From the NCBI GenBank assembly GCA_034096865.1, contig JAWQFJ010028780.1:7501-43313 (forward strand): a stretch of 35,813 nt of DNA. Direction: 5' to 3'. The DNA comes from Theodoxus fluviatilis (lineage: Eukaryota > Mollusca > Gastropoda > Cycloneritida > Neritidae). Made by a program: the position numbers and the translations under genes. Of the stretch, positions 20,290 to 30,885 are shown one piece after another (positions within the stretch are counted from its first letter, which is position 1; the number at the start of each line of letters is the position of its first letter). Below the pieces are notes generated by a model, which did not search any database, was not told where the DNA came from, and worked only from the letters and a program-made list of their open reading frames with translations.

Positions 20290-23200
20290 TCATTAATCCC
20301 GCGAAACAGAACTTGTTAGAATGAGAGCAAGTCAAGTCGAGATTCTCCTAGTTATTCACTTCTTACAAAACGCGCAGTTTATCCGTGATGAGAAAGTAGA
20401 TATCATGTTTCTGACCGAGGCGTGGCTGAAGACTCATTGCGACGAATCCAAGCACGCGGACCTTACTCCTGCAGGTTATTGTCTCAAGTCTCATCCTCGT
20501 GCAACGAGGGCGGGGTGTGTGGTAGTACTGTATAGAGAACATTTTAAAGTTGTGGTCAGTACATCTTTCTCGTTTTCCCAGGACAGTTTCAAGATCATCC
20601 AGCTGACTTAGAACACCCCAGTTTGTGTGCATTTATTTTGTGTGTATAGGCCACCCCCCATCAAAGCAAACACGTTGACTGATGCTATGGTCTATGCACA
20701 GTTTAGTGATATGTTAGCCACTCTTCAAGGGAATGTTGTCATTGTTGGTGATTTTAATTTTCATTATGATAAGCCAGAAAGCTATAGTACTGTACGCATG
20801 ATGGACATCTTGTCTACCTTCGGTCTGCAGCAAGCTGTGTCACACCCGACCCACGGGTCTGGTCATGTCATTGACTGGGTGCTGTTTCGTCCTGATGACA
20901 ATGTGTTCCGTTCATGTCATGTCTCTCAATCCTTGACCTCTGACCATTTCGCTGTGTTGTGTGACTTTGATGTACGGCGGCCGGTGCGGCGGCCGGAGTA
21001 CCGCAGCGTTCCAAATCTCCGTGGGATTGATTTGACTGTGTTCAAACATGATGTGGCTGCTCTGGCTGCTGCGTCACTCGCGCCATCCGCTGATGAGTTG
21101 TGTGATCACCTCCGTTCTGTCCTTGACAGTCACGCCCCAGCTGCGCAGCGCAAGGTCCTTCGGCGTCGCTCCACCCCGTGGTATAGCACCATCGCTGCCG
21201 AACTCCGTGCTTTGAAGCAGAAAAAGCGACAAGCTGAGCGACAGTGGCTGCGTTCTGGTTTGACTGTTCACAAGGAAATTTTTTGTTCTTTCAAGCACAA
21301 GATCAATCGTCTAGTCGATACGGCTAAGACAGTGTACTTCAATGCAAAAATATGTGCTTCTACCACTTGCGGTCAATTATTTTCCATCACGAACAGGCTC
21401 ATGAACAAGACCCGTTGTACTACTCTCCCTTCTTCACCAATGTCGTTGTTACCTCAGATGTTTTGTGACTTTTTTGTGTCCAAGGTGTCCGATATTCGAA
21501 GCAACGTTGACATGTCTGCTGATGCAGGTGCGCCTGTTAGTGATGACCCAGTATCCTTCAGGGGTACTCCCCTCCTTCAGTTCAGCCCGGTTGAGGCTAG
21601 TGCGGTCCTCAAGACCATCCGCAGTATGAACCCTACCTCCTGTGACCTTGACCCTGTTCCCACACCCCTCTTAGTTGAGTGTATTGACGAGATCCTACCT
21701 GTCCTGACACAGATGATCAATGATTGCTTCCGGACTGGCACCTTCCCTAGTGTTTTCAAGCAGGCTATAGTTAAGCCGCTCTTGAAGAAGCAGGACCTGG
21801 ATCCAAACAAACTTAGTAATTATAGACCAGTCTCCAATCTTTCTTTTCTGTCAAAATTGTTAGAGAAGTTAGCTTTGCAGCAGCTGCTGGAGCACGTGTC
21901 CCAGTATGACCTTTTGGCCCGTTTTCAATCCGCGTACCGTGCTCATCATTCCACCGAAACAGCTCTGCTCCGTGTTCTAAACGATCTTCTCGTTGCTTCT
22001 GATAATTCCAAAGTTTCTCTTCTTACTCTGTTGGACTTGAGTGCCGCGTTCGACACAATAGACCATGGAATTCTTCTCACCCGTCTTAGAAACGTTTTTG
22101 GCATTGGGAACTTAGCACTCTCCTTCCTGCATTCATATCTCTCAGAACGTAGACAGACTGTTTCGATCTCGGGTTTTGCTTCTGATCCTACACCTCTCAA
22201 GTACGGAGTCCCTCAGGGCTCTGTTCTGGGTCCTCTGCTGTTTCTACTGTACACCCAACCACTCTCCAATGTAATTGACAGTCATTCAGTCTCTCACAGT
22301 GAATTTGCTGATGATACCCAGCTCTACAACTCCTCCCATCCCAGTCAAATCCACTCTCTTCTTTCTACCAGCGAACACTGTATCTCTGACGTGAAACGGT
22401 GGATGACCCGGAACAAGCTCCAACTCAATGACTCAAAAACTGAAGCACTCCTGGTGGGCGGCGGAGGCAAATCGGATCAGGCCCTCAAACTAACCATTGG
22501 TCACAGTGACATCGTCTTCTCTCAGTCTGTTAGAAATTTAGGCGTCATGTTTGACGATGATCTGTCAATGAGATCTCATGTCAACAAAGTCTGTCAGTTA
22601 GCATATTACGAGCTAAGGAAAATTAGTACCATTCGTCATTATCTTTCTCAGCAGGCCACCAAAACGCTCATCACATCACTTGTCCTGTCTCGTCTCGACT
22701 ATGGAAACTCTCTTCTCGCTGGCATCCCTGACACTCTGCTTAACAAACTCCAGAAAGTTCAGAATTGTGCTGCTAGGCTAGTTTTTCGATGTCCCAAGCG
22801 TACCCATGTCTCATCACTCCTACATACACTTCACTGGCTCCCCATCTCTCAGAGGATAGATTATAAACTTGCTACTTTGTGCTTCAAGGCCATCGACAAC
22901 ACCGCACCACACGCTCTTACAGAAATTCTTGCAGTCTACACGCCCTCCAGATCTCTACGCTCAGCTGCTGACTCTAGAATGCTCAAGGTCCCCCGCCGTA
23001 ATAAGAAAACTCAAGGACAGCGTGCCTTCTCCTATATCGGACCTGTAACCTGGAATAGTCTCCCTCTCTCAGTCCGTCATTCTGACACTCTGCCCCAGTT
23101 CAAAAGTGCTCTAAAGACCCACCTCTTCCGATCCGCCTTTCCCGCTGAGCTGCTTCGCCTTACTTGACCTGGCCTGCAAGTGCTGTGTATATTGTATAGT

Positions 23201-23382
23201 TTGTTCTATTTGTTCTATTGGATCTTAGTTTTTGTTTTTTGTTTATGTGTGTTGTGTGTGAGTTTTTTGTGGGAATGTGGTGTTGAGTGGTTGTATGAGT
23301 GTTGATTCTTTGGATTGTAAACGCCATGAGCTTGCCTGTCAAGGGAAGGTATGTGCTTATGAATAAACTATTATTATTATAT
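20290..23382 (+). mobile_element. CR1/L2-like LINE, 5'-truncated, near-intact ORF
   Basis: Contains an apurinic-endonuclease domain and reverse transcriptase in one frame, a short 3' UTR with AATAAA, and an ATT-rich end (23370-23382). The 5' end abuts the GGAT array, and the first residues of the endonuclease domain are degenerate or missing. The 3' half is almost identical to the inverted fragment at 3061-3810, so the family was recently active. No target duplication found. Confidence 0.88.
20321..23167 (+). pseudogene. LINE endonuclease-reverse transcriptase ORF with one in-frame stop
   Basis: The endonuclease part shows DIMFLTEAWL, YRPPP, VIVGDFNFHYD and SDHFAVL. The reverse transcriptase part shows LSNYRPVSNLSFLSKLLEK, the catalytic LLDLSAAFDTIDH, YGVPQGSVLGPLLFLLY and EFADDTQLY, then a C-terminal domain ending LFRSAFPAELLRLT. 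One TAG (20609-20611) lies in the endonuclease domain; the frame is the same on both sides and otherwise open for over 840 codons. Without it this would be a full ORF2 of usual length. An enzyme for target-primed retrotransposition, now probably inactive. Confidence 0.9.
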
Positions 23383-24595
23383 TGACTGCAAAGCACTGAT
23401 GTCCCACGGATGTTACTTTTGGTGTTGTTTGAGTGTTTGGAAGCTATGCAAGGCTGTATGAGTAGCCTTGATAACACGGTGATACGTCGCGAAATAGCGA
23501 TAACTGCACTTTGGTGAACGTACAAGTGGTGGACATGCTCTGATAAGTTAAAAGAGAAGAATAAGAGAATGAAATGAAGGTATTGCAGTCTGGACGTAGA
23601 TAGGGTGTACACCACACAATTTTCCTTTCTAAAACCCAGCCCCAGCCCCATATTACCCGCTTCTTCTGTTTGTAAGCTTTGTTTAGTGGGAATGGGAGTA
23701 ACAAGAGTACTTCCACAAATAGCTGACCGAAAAAGGAAAACAATCTATGCAACAGCATCACGCATTTAAGAAAACAAAAGAAATACTTTTTTAAGCTGTT
23801 AGACTGATAACCAGAGTTTTACACCCCGTGAAATAAAAGAGGAAGAAATGGAGAGAGTGACACACTTTAGATACATGGGAATCACAGTTTGTACTGACCT
23901 CAGCTGGAAATACCACATCGAGACTGAGCAATGTCTTCTATTCTTTTTCTTAATGATTAGGATGTCAGACACCTACTATAGCCTGATATTGAATCTGAAG
24001 ACATGTAATTCAATACTCAAGTAAAACTCTTTTACGAGAGAGAATCTGTCTGCTGCACTTGAAAGGATTATTCTTGGTTGTTACATGTGTTTTGCGGATC
24101 TTTGCCAAGCAGCTTAACTGCTTTGCCGATGGTCTGTGTCATTGTCCAAGAAGCTTCACGTCACTTCTGAGGCCTCCATTGACGATTGCTACATGCAGGG
24201 TCAGACACTTCAGGAATGTACTGACAGAAGAGCTGTGGGAAAACTTGGCGTATGTTAAGGGAGAAACTTTCAATGTAATGCATTCCTCACAGAGATATTT
24301 CATCAAACACAAGATTGCTTTTTTATCAACGGGTGCCAAACCCCTTCAAACACCTGTGAGTGTGTTGCTAGAGATCACCACTGCATCATTCACATCCTGA
24401 CCTGGTAATAGTTTTCTATATCAAATGCAAACACCAATTTGGAGTTCTTAGAACTGCCGACGGGAACCTGCAGGAATCCATTTTTAAATGGATGTAGGTG
24501 TTGCAAGATTTTCGCAAGAAAAGGAAAGAAAATATGAGAAATTCGCAACCCGTCATTTGTCTTTAGCCGAGATGCTACAGTCGAGCGCTGGGCGC
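23383..24595. other. Sequence without recognised gene, one possible LINE scrap
   Basis: At about 23830-23935 the plus strand reads EEEMERVTHFRYMGITVC then TDLSWKYHI, like the thumb region (xxFRYLGIxxxxDLSW) of non-LTR reverse transcriptases; this is probably a small, separate LINE remnant. The rest, including the 113-codon frame at 24059-24400, shows nothing I recognise. Confidence 0.45.
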
Positions 24596-25112
24596 TTATA
24601 AATAGTAACAAAGGTCGAAGGGTAGGACTTGTTGCTAACCAGTCTGTTGAGCTGGGGGGTCGAGAGACCTGAAAATTGGGGGGTAGGGTAGAATGTTATC
24701 ACACGAGTTGCACGTGGGCTCCTCGTGAACTTGGCTCCTCACGCGCGTGTCCTCGTGCCGTAAGAATCCACGTGATTGGAATCGAGTATCTTCATTGGCT
24801 AATGAGGGTAGGCGAGTGACCATTGAGGCGTTTGGCGCCGGGAAAAATCACTTCAAGGTTGCCGTTTGGGTGAGCAAGGTGGGTTGGAGCGTGCTCTGCT
24901 ATAGGCTCGTAGGGACCGCAGTCCGCTACGAGCGCTATCACCATTTCGCAGTGAGCATACACTCGAAGGTGAAAACCACCGCCGTATCATGGTCTGCTGA
25001 GGTGGGTTTGATACATATGAATTATGGGTCTTGAATAGGCTTAATTCCTAAATGGGAAGTTACTCGTTTTCTAGCAACGGTAAGAGTTACTCCGCCCATT
25101 ACTCAGTCAAAC

Positions 25113-25430
25113 ATGGCGACTTCCTTGCGTCGAGTATCTGAATTTCAAGCTTTTTTGAGAGATCGTGGTGTGACTGTGTCTGGCCAAAAAAAGACTGAAC
25201 TAGCGGAATTGTGTGAGATTGCGAGAGGTATTAGCCTGGAGTTTGATCCCGATGGATTATACGAAGACAGAGAAGAAATCATTGTTGACAAACTGACCGA
25301 CGGCGATGTGAAGTTACCGAACCCTTCACTTCATGCGGGTAGCAGCGACCTTTCCGCGTTGCCTTTTTTCAGTATGTTCGATGTGTTCACGTACCTTATG
25401 AGCACTTTAGACCATGCAACCGTACGAGAG
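25113..25430 (+). pseudogene. YqaJ-family protein, first exon (SAP-like)
   Basis: ATG at 25113 in ACATGG context; 106 codons to donor GTAAAT (25431). It encodes a SAP-like helix-turn-helix (FLRDRGVTVSGQKKTELAEL), then VDKLTDGDVKLPNPSL and FFSMFDVFTYLM. This order (SAP-like, LPNP, xFxFxDVFxYLM) is what I know from N-termini of animal YqaJ-domain proteins of transposon origin. No further exon of it follows before the palindrome and the opposing THAP exon, so it is a 5' remnant. Confidence 0.65.
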
Positions 25431-25816
25431 GTAAATAAATAATAATAAAATAAACACAAGCAGGCAATTGTAATCTTAACGGAAGACTCTGGCTCACTCT
25501 TAATACTATAGTAATACACACATACAACCCTACATTGCAACACATGCATACACTCAGTTATATGGTTCATATGCACTCACTCATCACAAGCATACATGTA
25601 CTTATGTAGTGATGTACACAAGCATGCAGTCATTCAAACCACACCCACACAAATGCTTTGTACACTGACTCAGTAGGCTGCAGGCATGCATGGCACTTAT
25701 GTACATAAAACAAAATCCTTTTAAGTAGTGTTACAGTACACATTCCACCTTTTCACAAGCTAATTTTAATAATAATAAAAATTAAATAAATAAAAAACGA
25801 AGAAAAAGATCAGCTG

Positions 25817-26236
25817 AAGAAAATTTGGCAAACCTGCAGTTTAGAGGCGGGTCCTGCTTGTTGCCGGTTTTCATGCGTTTTAATGAGTTTATCGCTCAAA
25901 TACAATTATACGCTTTAAATACAATCATACTTACACTCATACACACACATATTCGAGCCTATGTGCATTAGAATTAACTCACAATTTAATGCCGAAGTGA
26001 CCGATCGTCACAACACAAACAGTACATGGCGGCCATGACGCTCTGCGACAGTCGGTCATTTCGGCATTAAATTGTGAGTTAATTCTAATGTACATAGGCT
26101 CGAATATGTGTACAATGTGTGTAAATATGATTGTATTTAAACCCAATAATTGTATTTTAGCGAAAAACGCATTAAAATGCATGAAAACCCACAAGCGGGA
26201 CTCGCCTCTAAACTGCAGGTTTGCCGAAAATTTTCG
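25817..26236. repeat. Large imperfect palindrome (two about 185-bp arms)
   Basis: 25817-26003 and the reverse complement of 26054-26236 match closely by eye, with scattered substitutions and small indels, around a spacer of about 50 bp. Near-identical blocks include CGAGCCTATGTRCATTAGAA and the 20-bp segment ACTCACAATTTAATGCCGAA. It could be a MITE with long termini or an inverted duplication. Confidence 0.88.
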
Positions 26237-26364
26237 TAGGGAGAGTGCACACGCAATCTTGAATAGATCTACGTTTTATGTCTACACACACAACACACAC
26301 ACATAATAGTTTTTAATTAAAGTAAGGGTAATAATTGTAAAAAAAAACAGCTGTTTCGACTTAC

Positions 26365-26568
26365 TTGGGAGCAAACATACATCCATCGCCGTATGTTGTC
26401 GACGTTGAGTTGGGAATGCGGGCGACCACACGCTTTGATCCATCGCAGACATTTATCTCTGTTGTGGGTTCTTGTCGGTTTAGCAAACGGGAAAAAATTG
26501 ACACCAGGATATCGGTCAGGATACCTGCTATCTGCATTGCAAGTGCCCCAACTACAGCGTTTTACCAT
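26365..26568 (-). pseudogene. THAP zinc finger, first exon
   Basis: ATG at 26568; 68 codons to donor GTAAGT. It encodes MVKRCSWGTC, then GVNFFPFAK, CLRWIKACGR and WMYVCSQ. This is a THAP domain: the first Cys pair, the FPFAKP hydrophobic element, the CLRWI helix and the third ligand in VCS. The fourth ligand, His of C-x2-H, must be the first residue of the next exon; the exon ends right before it, in phase 0. No second exon seen within the relic. Probably DNA-binding N-terminus of a transposase-like protein. Confidence 0.75.
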
Positions 26569-27483
26569 ACTGTAATAAGCTTGAATTACACAAAATCCGC
26601 GCCGATTATAACACACGCTCTTCTGTGTCAGACTGACTGGAAATCTTGAAGTTTGACTGTGCTTCAGGAACCGTAACTCGTATCCAAGCTTGCAGGATTG
26701 TCTCTCTTTTTTATCGGAATAATTCCTATTCCGGGCCGAGTGTCTGGGTTGAATGGTGCGTGCGAGGAGAGTGGTTGGGCTATCAGTGAGTGATAAGCTG
26801 TTCCTTGTTCATTTCAGACCACTCGTCTGGGTCTACTATGACCATTCTGTATGGCTATTCGTGTCATCGGACACAATTGTATCTGTACTGTTCCATTCTG
26901 ATGGACTAGTCGAGTTGTAGGATACTTAGCCATTCATCTACATATGTCGTCGGGCATATGCAACGTCGGACATACATACGTACTGTGGTGTTGTTGGGCA
27001 GTAGCCGTGCTGTCAAGAGCCATTAGTCAGTGTAGTGATGCTGTCAGGCAGTCACTAGTTCTCTAGTTCATCGGAATAGTAGAAATTGTCCACGTTCTCA
27101 TGTGTAGTATAGGCACGTGTGCATGCGGAGTCATGCAGTTACAGTAGGCAGAGGCCAATAAGCTGTAAGCTACTTATAGAGATGCTAAAAGGGTCAGAGT
27201 AAGCTTATCTGACGCCATGTTTAGGCATTCTTCTATGCACAGTATAGTGCAGGGGATTGAGTCCCATAACCGTGACTAGGTCACGGAGTAACTTGCCGTC
27301 TAAGGCAGTTATTATAAGTCGAGAAGGCATAGTTACGTCATGGAGCTGGAGTAGGGGACCAGAGACCAACTGGGGACCAGTGCTGCCTGCTGCCAGACGT
27401 CAACAAGACCGACCGGGGAGATCCACGGGTCACAGGAGTGACCCGTCCTAAAGGAAACCATCGTCCGGATGGATACCAGAGGT

Positions 27484-28333
27484 GTGTTCAGGAGGGCGAG
27501 TGATCGCGGTCTCTCGCGCGAACTCGCCAAGCCTTCCCTTCTGAACAGGTCAGCTCGCCGAGAGCTCGCGAACTGACCGCGATCCCATTTTTGAGCAGGC
27601 GCGCCTTGAAATCCAAAATGGCTTCCTCGGATACAATGCCGTGCGTGTTCGTCCGACTAAACCTTGCCGACCACAACCTGGGCCGAAGTTACACCATCCT
27701 GGTGCCGGATGATGTGAACGAAAGAGTAACAACAGGTAAGAATCATCGCTCTGTTCGTTTGGGTTCTCACCAGAGTCAATTTATTACGAAAACTGTCCAT
27801 CAGCCGGCTAGCGCCACCGTCAAGGGAAGTAACAAAGCAGCGTCCAATCATGATTACGTCCCTTGTCCAGTGTTTGACAGTTGTCTTCGTAGTCGACACA
27901 CTTCAACCGGTCCCCTCCTTCCATGTAGCGTCTTTGATCCTTGTAGACAGACGAGGGTCACGAGCAACAGGAATATACATATGCTGTGCAGACGATAATT
28001 TTTATGTTACTGCTTTCATCACGAGTGCGACAACGAAGAACAAGCAGAAGTTATGATGAAGAAGCTTGTTTACCTGAACAGATGTGCGGTTCATCCGAAA
28101 ATGACATTTGAACTGAGTGTCACTGTAACGAGGCGAACGGTGCAACCGATTCAGAAGCCAATTCGAGCATTGCCACCTCGAAGATTACGCTTTTACGACG
28201 GTGGGTAGTCGAAGAGTCAGCATTGGACGCCATCTTGGCGTGCGCACACTTGTTCAGTGTTGTTCAGGAGGGCGCAGTTTGAGCTCGCGTGAGCTCGCGC
28301 GAACTCACTGAGTACTCTGCGCCTCCTGAACAC
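27484..28333. mobile_element. 850-bp element with hairpin-forming termini
   Basis: It interrupts the dispersed repeat between blocks that are contiguous in copy 1. The outer ends are inverted: GTGTTCAGGAGGGCG on the left; on the right, reverse-complemented, GTGTTCAGGAGGCGCAG. Each terminus can also fold on itself. The right end repeats GTTCAGGAGGGCGCAG about 70 bp inside in the opposite orientation, and the left end has CCTTCCCTTCTGAAC about 40 bp inside. GCTCGCGCGAACTC blocks recur in both loops. Target duplication uncertain. Probably a non-autonomous DNA transposon. Confidence 0.68.
27618..27735 (+). CDS. Possible short first exon within the hairpin-ended element
   Basis: ATG in AAAATGG context, then MASSDTMPCVFVRLNL and YTILVPDDVNERVTT, followed by a good donor GTAAGA (27736). 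A matching downstream frame could be 28045-28206 (MMKKLVYLNRCAVHPKMT, then a basic tail ending RFYDGG), with a phase-compatible but weak acceptor. Product unknown. It may be a captured host fragment or a remnant of the element's own gene. Confidence 0.35.
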
Positions 28334-28870
28334 GGCTCAGGTGACCGAGAGCCACTACGAGGGGGACGGAAGGACTGCTTCCGCCGGGCTACCGTTCGGG
28401 CGCTGCTGCGGCAACAGAGGCGGAGGCTGAAGCTTCGCGCACTCTTATGGACGCTGTGGATACATGGGTCAGCTATGCTTGGATTAAGTGTGTTTTCCTA
28501 AGAAGAAAGACCGGTATGGTAAGCTTGACTTTCATACGTTCCTTATTGATCCACTAAGAGGTAGCTGGACTCGAGAGACTGTGATCCCAGTGGAATGACA
28601 CCTAAGTAGAAGTAAGCGGGTATCAGAGCCCACAGCTTGTAGGTCATGAGACGCTATTCGTAAACCTCTGCAGGAGGGCCCAGAGACGCTATCCTATCCT
28701 CTGCAGGAGGGAAAGACTGTGCGGGCAAAACCCTTAATGCTTAATTAATCCCAGTGAGGGGAAGTAACAATTCTCTTTGGTGGTCATATCGTGTACTCGT
28801 CCTACCGCCTGACGCAAAGGCGGAGAGAGAGGTCGTTTAACTCACTGTGAGAGTGAGCGTAGAGGCGCAC

Positions 28871-29497
28871 CACGCGTTGTTATTGTATGTTAATTAGCGA
28901 CCCAGTGCCCTGCCACGTCCAGCGGCCGCTGCGATTGGCTCAGCCTGGGTCTGCTTCCAAGAAGTCGGCCGAGGCCCCGCCCACTGGAGCGAGCCTTCCT
29001 CGCTTGTCTGGACTTGTGTGAACCGGAGAGTGTTGTTGTGTCTTATTGTTTTGGGGTGACCTTTTTCTGGGGAAGGGATTTTCTTTTAATTATTTGCTAT
29101 ATTGATAAAACCTTGTCATGCATTGAATTTACCCCTCAGTTGTCTTATTTTTGTTGTTGTTTCTCCTTTTATGTATTCTATTGTTGCAGTCACATGGTAA
29201 CTCGGGTTTTGTTGAAAACCCTGTGTAGTGTTAATTGACTGACATTCCAGCTAATTATCTAAATTTAACACGCACACGCGACAGTAGGAACCCAGGAGGT
29301 AAAGACAACAGTGCTCGTTTTTGTATTGCGACTTTTCCACTCATTGATGGATGCTCGAACTGCACACACTTAACCCCTGGTCATGGGGCTACTTCTCTTT
29401 ATCACTCCAACACGATCCCAACTCCCTGGGGAGCAGCAACAACGCTGCGGATGAACGCGCCAGAGTTAGCTTTCACAATTGTCCAACTCAATCCTCA
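28871..29497. other. Sequence without recognised gene
   Basis: GC-rich to about 29000 (GCCACGTCCAGCGGCC, CCGCCCACTGG), then T-rich. It may include the end of the dispersed repeat. No convincing exon. Confidence 0.45.
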
Positions 29498-29660
29498 CAG
29501 GTACCCGTTATACTCCTGGGTGAGGAGAGGCAATGTGAGTAAAGCACCTTGCTCAAGGATGCAACTCTAGAATCCGCGCAGCTTCGAACGCCGCACCCAC
29601 CAGCCGCAAGTGACCGCAGGTCAAGCGCGCTGACCTCTCTGCCACGGAGCCCCTGCTCCA
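29498..29660 (+). repeat. SINE-like or widespread invertebrate repeat fragment
   Basis: Phrases such as GGTACCCGTTATACTCCTGG, GAGAGGCAATGTGAGTAAAG, CACCTTGCTCAAGGATGCAA and CGAACGCCGCACCCACC resemble a dispersed repeat I associate with mollusc genomes. That repeat ends in a tRNA-like GAACCCGC...CTCTGCCACGG module. Recognition is from memory and the copy is degenerate. Confidence 0.4.
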
Positions 29661-29680
29661 AGGCACCAGTCAACATGGGA

Positions 29681-30885
29681 GGGGTCTGGATAGATGGACT
29701 GATGATAGACAGGTGGGAGGGAGGGGTCTGGATAGATGGACTGATGATAGACAGGTGGGAGGGAGGGGTCTGGATAGATGGACTGATGATAGATAGGTGG
29801 GAGGGAGGGGTCTGGATAGATGAACTGATGATAGACAGGTGGGAGGGAGGGGTCTGGATAGATGGACTGATGATAGATAGGTGGGAGGGAGGGGTCTGGA
29901 TAGATGGACTGATGATAGATAGGTGGGAGGGAGGGGTCTGGATAGATGGACTGATCATAGACAGGTGGTAGGGAGGGGTCTGGATAGATGGACTGATGAT
30001 AGACAGGTGGAGGGAGGGGTCTGGATAGATGGACTGATGATAGACAGGTGGGAGGGAGGGGTCTGGATAGATGGACTGATGATAGACAGGTGGGAGGAGG
30101 GGTCTGGATAGATGGACTGATGATAGATAGGTGGGAGGGAGGGGTCTGGATAGATGGACTGATGATAGACAGGTGGGAGGGAGGGTCTGGATAGATGGAC
30201 TGATGATAGACAGGTGGGAGGGAGGGGTCTGGATAGATGGACTGATGATAGACAGGTGGGAGGGAGGGGTCTGGATAGATGGACTGATGATAGACAGGTG
30301 GGAGGGAGGGGTCTGGATAGATGGACTGATGATAGACAGGTGGGAGGGAGGGGTCTGGATAGATGGACTGATGATAGACAGGTGGGAGGGAGGGGTCTGG
30401 ATAGATGGACTGATGATAGACAGGTGGGAGGGAGGGGTCTGGATAGATGGACTGATGATAGACAGGTGGGAGGGAGGGGTCTGGATAGATGGACTGATGA
30501 TAGACAGGAGGGAGGGAAGAGTCTGGATAGATGAACTGATGATAGACAGGTGGGAGGGAGGGGTATGGTTAGATGGACTGACGTTAGACAGGTGGGAGGG
30601 AGGGGTCTGGATAAATGGACTGATGATAGATAGGTGGGAGGGAGGGGTCTGGATAGATGGACTGATGATAGACAGGTGGGAGGGAGGGGTCTGGATAGAT
30701 GGACTGATGATAGACAGGTGGAGGGAGGGGTCTGGATAGATGGACTGATGATAGATAGGTGGGAGGGAGGGGTCTGGATAGATGGACTGATGATAGACAG
30801 GTGGAGGGAGGGGTCTGGATAGATGGACTGATGATAGATAGGTGGGAGGGAGGGGTCTGGATAGATGGACTGATGATAGATAAGT
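29681..30885 (+). repeat. 42-bp minisatellite
   Basis: About 28 units of GGTCTGGATAGATGGACTGA followed by TGATAGACAGGTGGGAGGGAGG. Some units lack 1-2 G. Because 42 is a multiple of three, frames reading WEGGVWIDGLMIDR stay open in blocks. No evidence for a gene. Confidence 0.95.

Larger units (their letters stand above)
25033..26731. mobile_element. Second DNA-transposon relic with convergent YqaJ-type and THAP exons
   Basis: The ends are GAATAGGCTTAATTCC at the left and, reverse-complemented, GAATAGGAATTATTCC at the right. GAGTTAC recurs about 50 bp inside both. Just inside the left end a YqaJ-family first exon starts on the plus strand; just inside the right end a THAP exon starts on the minus strand. 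Copy 1 of the host repeat lacks this block, which supports insertion. The 1.7-kb relic has lost all internal coding sequence and carries a large palindrome instead. The termini differ from those of the relic at 8755-16256, so it is another family with the same gene layout. Confidence 0.6.
24596..28870 (+). repeat. Dispersed non-coding repeat, copy 2, twice interrupted
   Basis: Matches copy 1 (1-1950, minus) in the blocks 24596-25030, 26732-27483 and 28334-28870. Two foreign segments interrupt it: 25033-26731 (THAP/YqaJ-type element) and 27484-28333 (hairpin-ended element). Near the left end it has TATAAATAG (24597-24605), a TATA-like motif not kept in copy 1. Right end not resolved; sequence to about 29230 may belong to it. 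Confidence 0.75.

Noticed and set aside
24059..24400. 113-codon frame
   Set aside because: No recognised motif, no splice context and no conservation to test within the window.
27257..27451. Plus frame across the dispersed repeat near 27.3 kb
   Set aside because: The matching segment of copy 1 is not open in the same frame, and conservation favours hairpins rather than codons.
29549..30822. Long frames of WEGGVWIDGLMIDR repeats
   Set aside because: 42-bp minisatellite with unit indels that break the frame repeatedly; not a gene.
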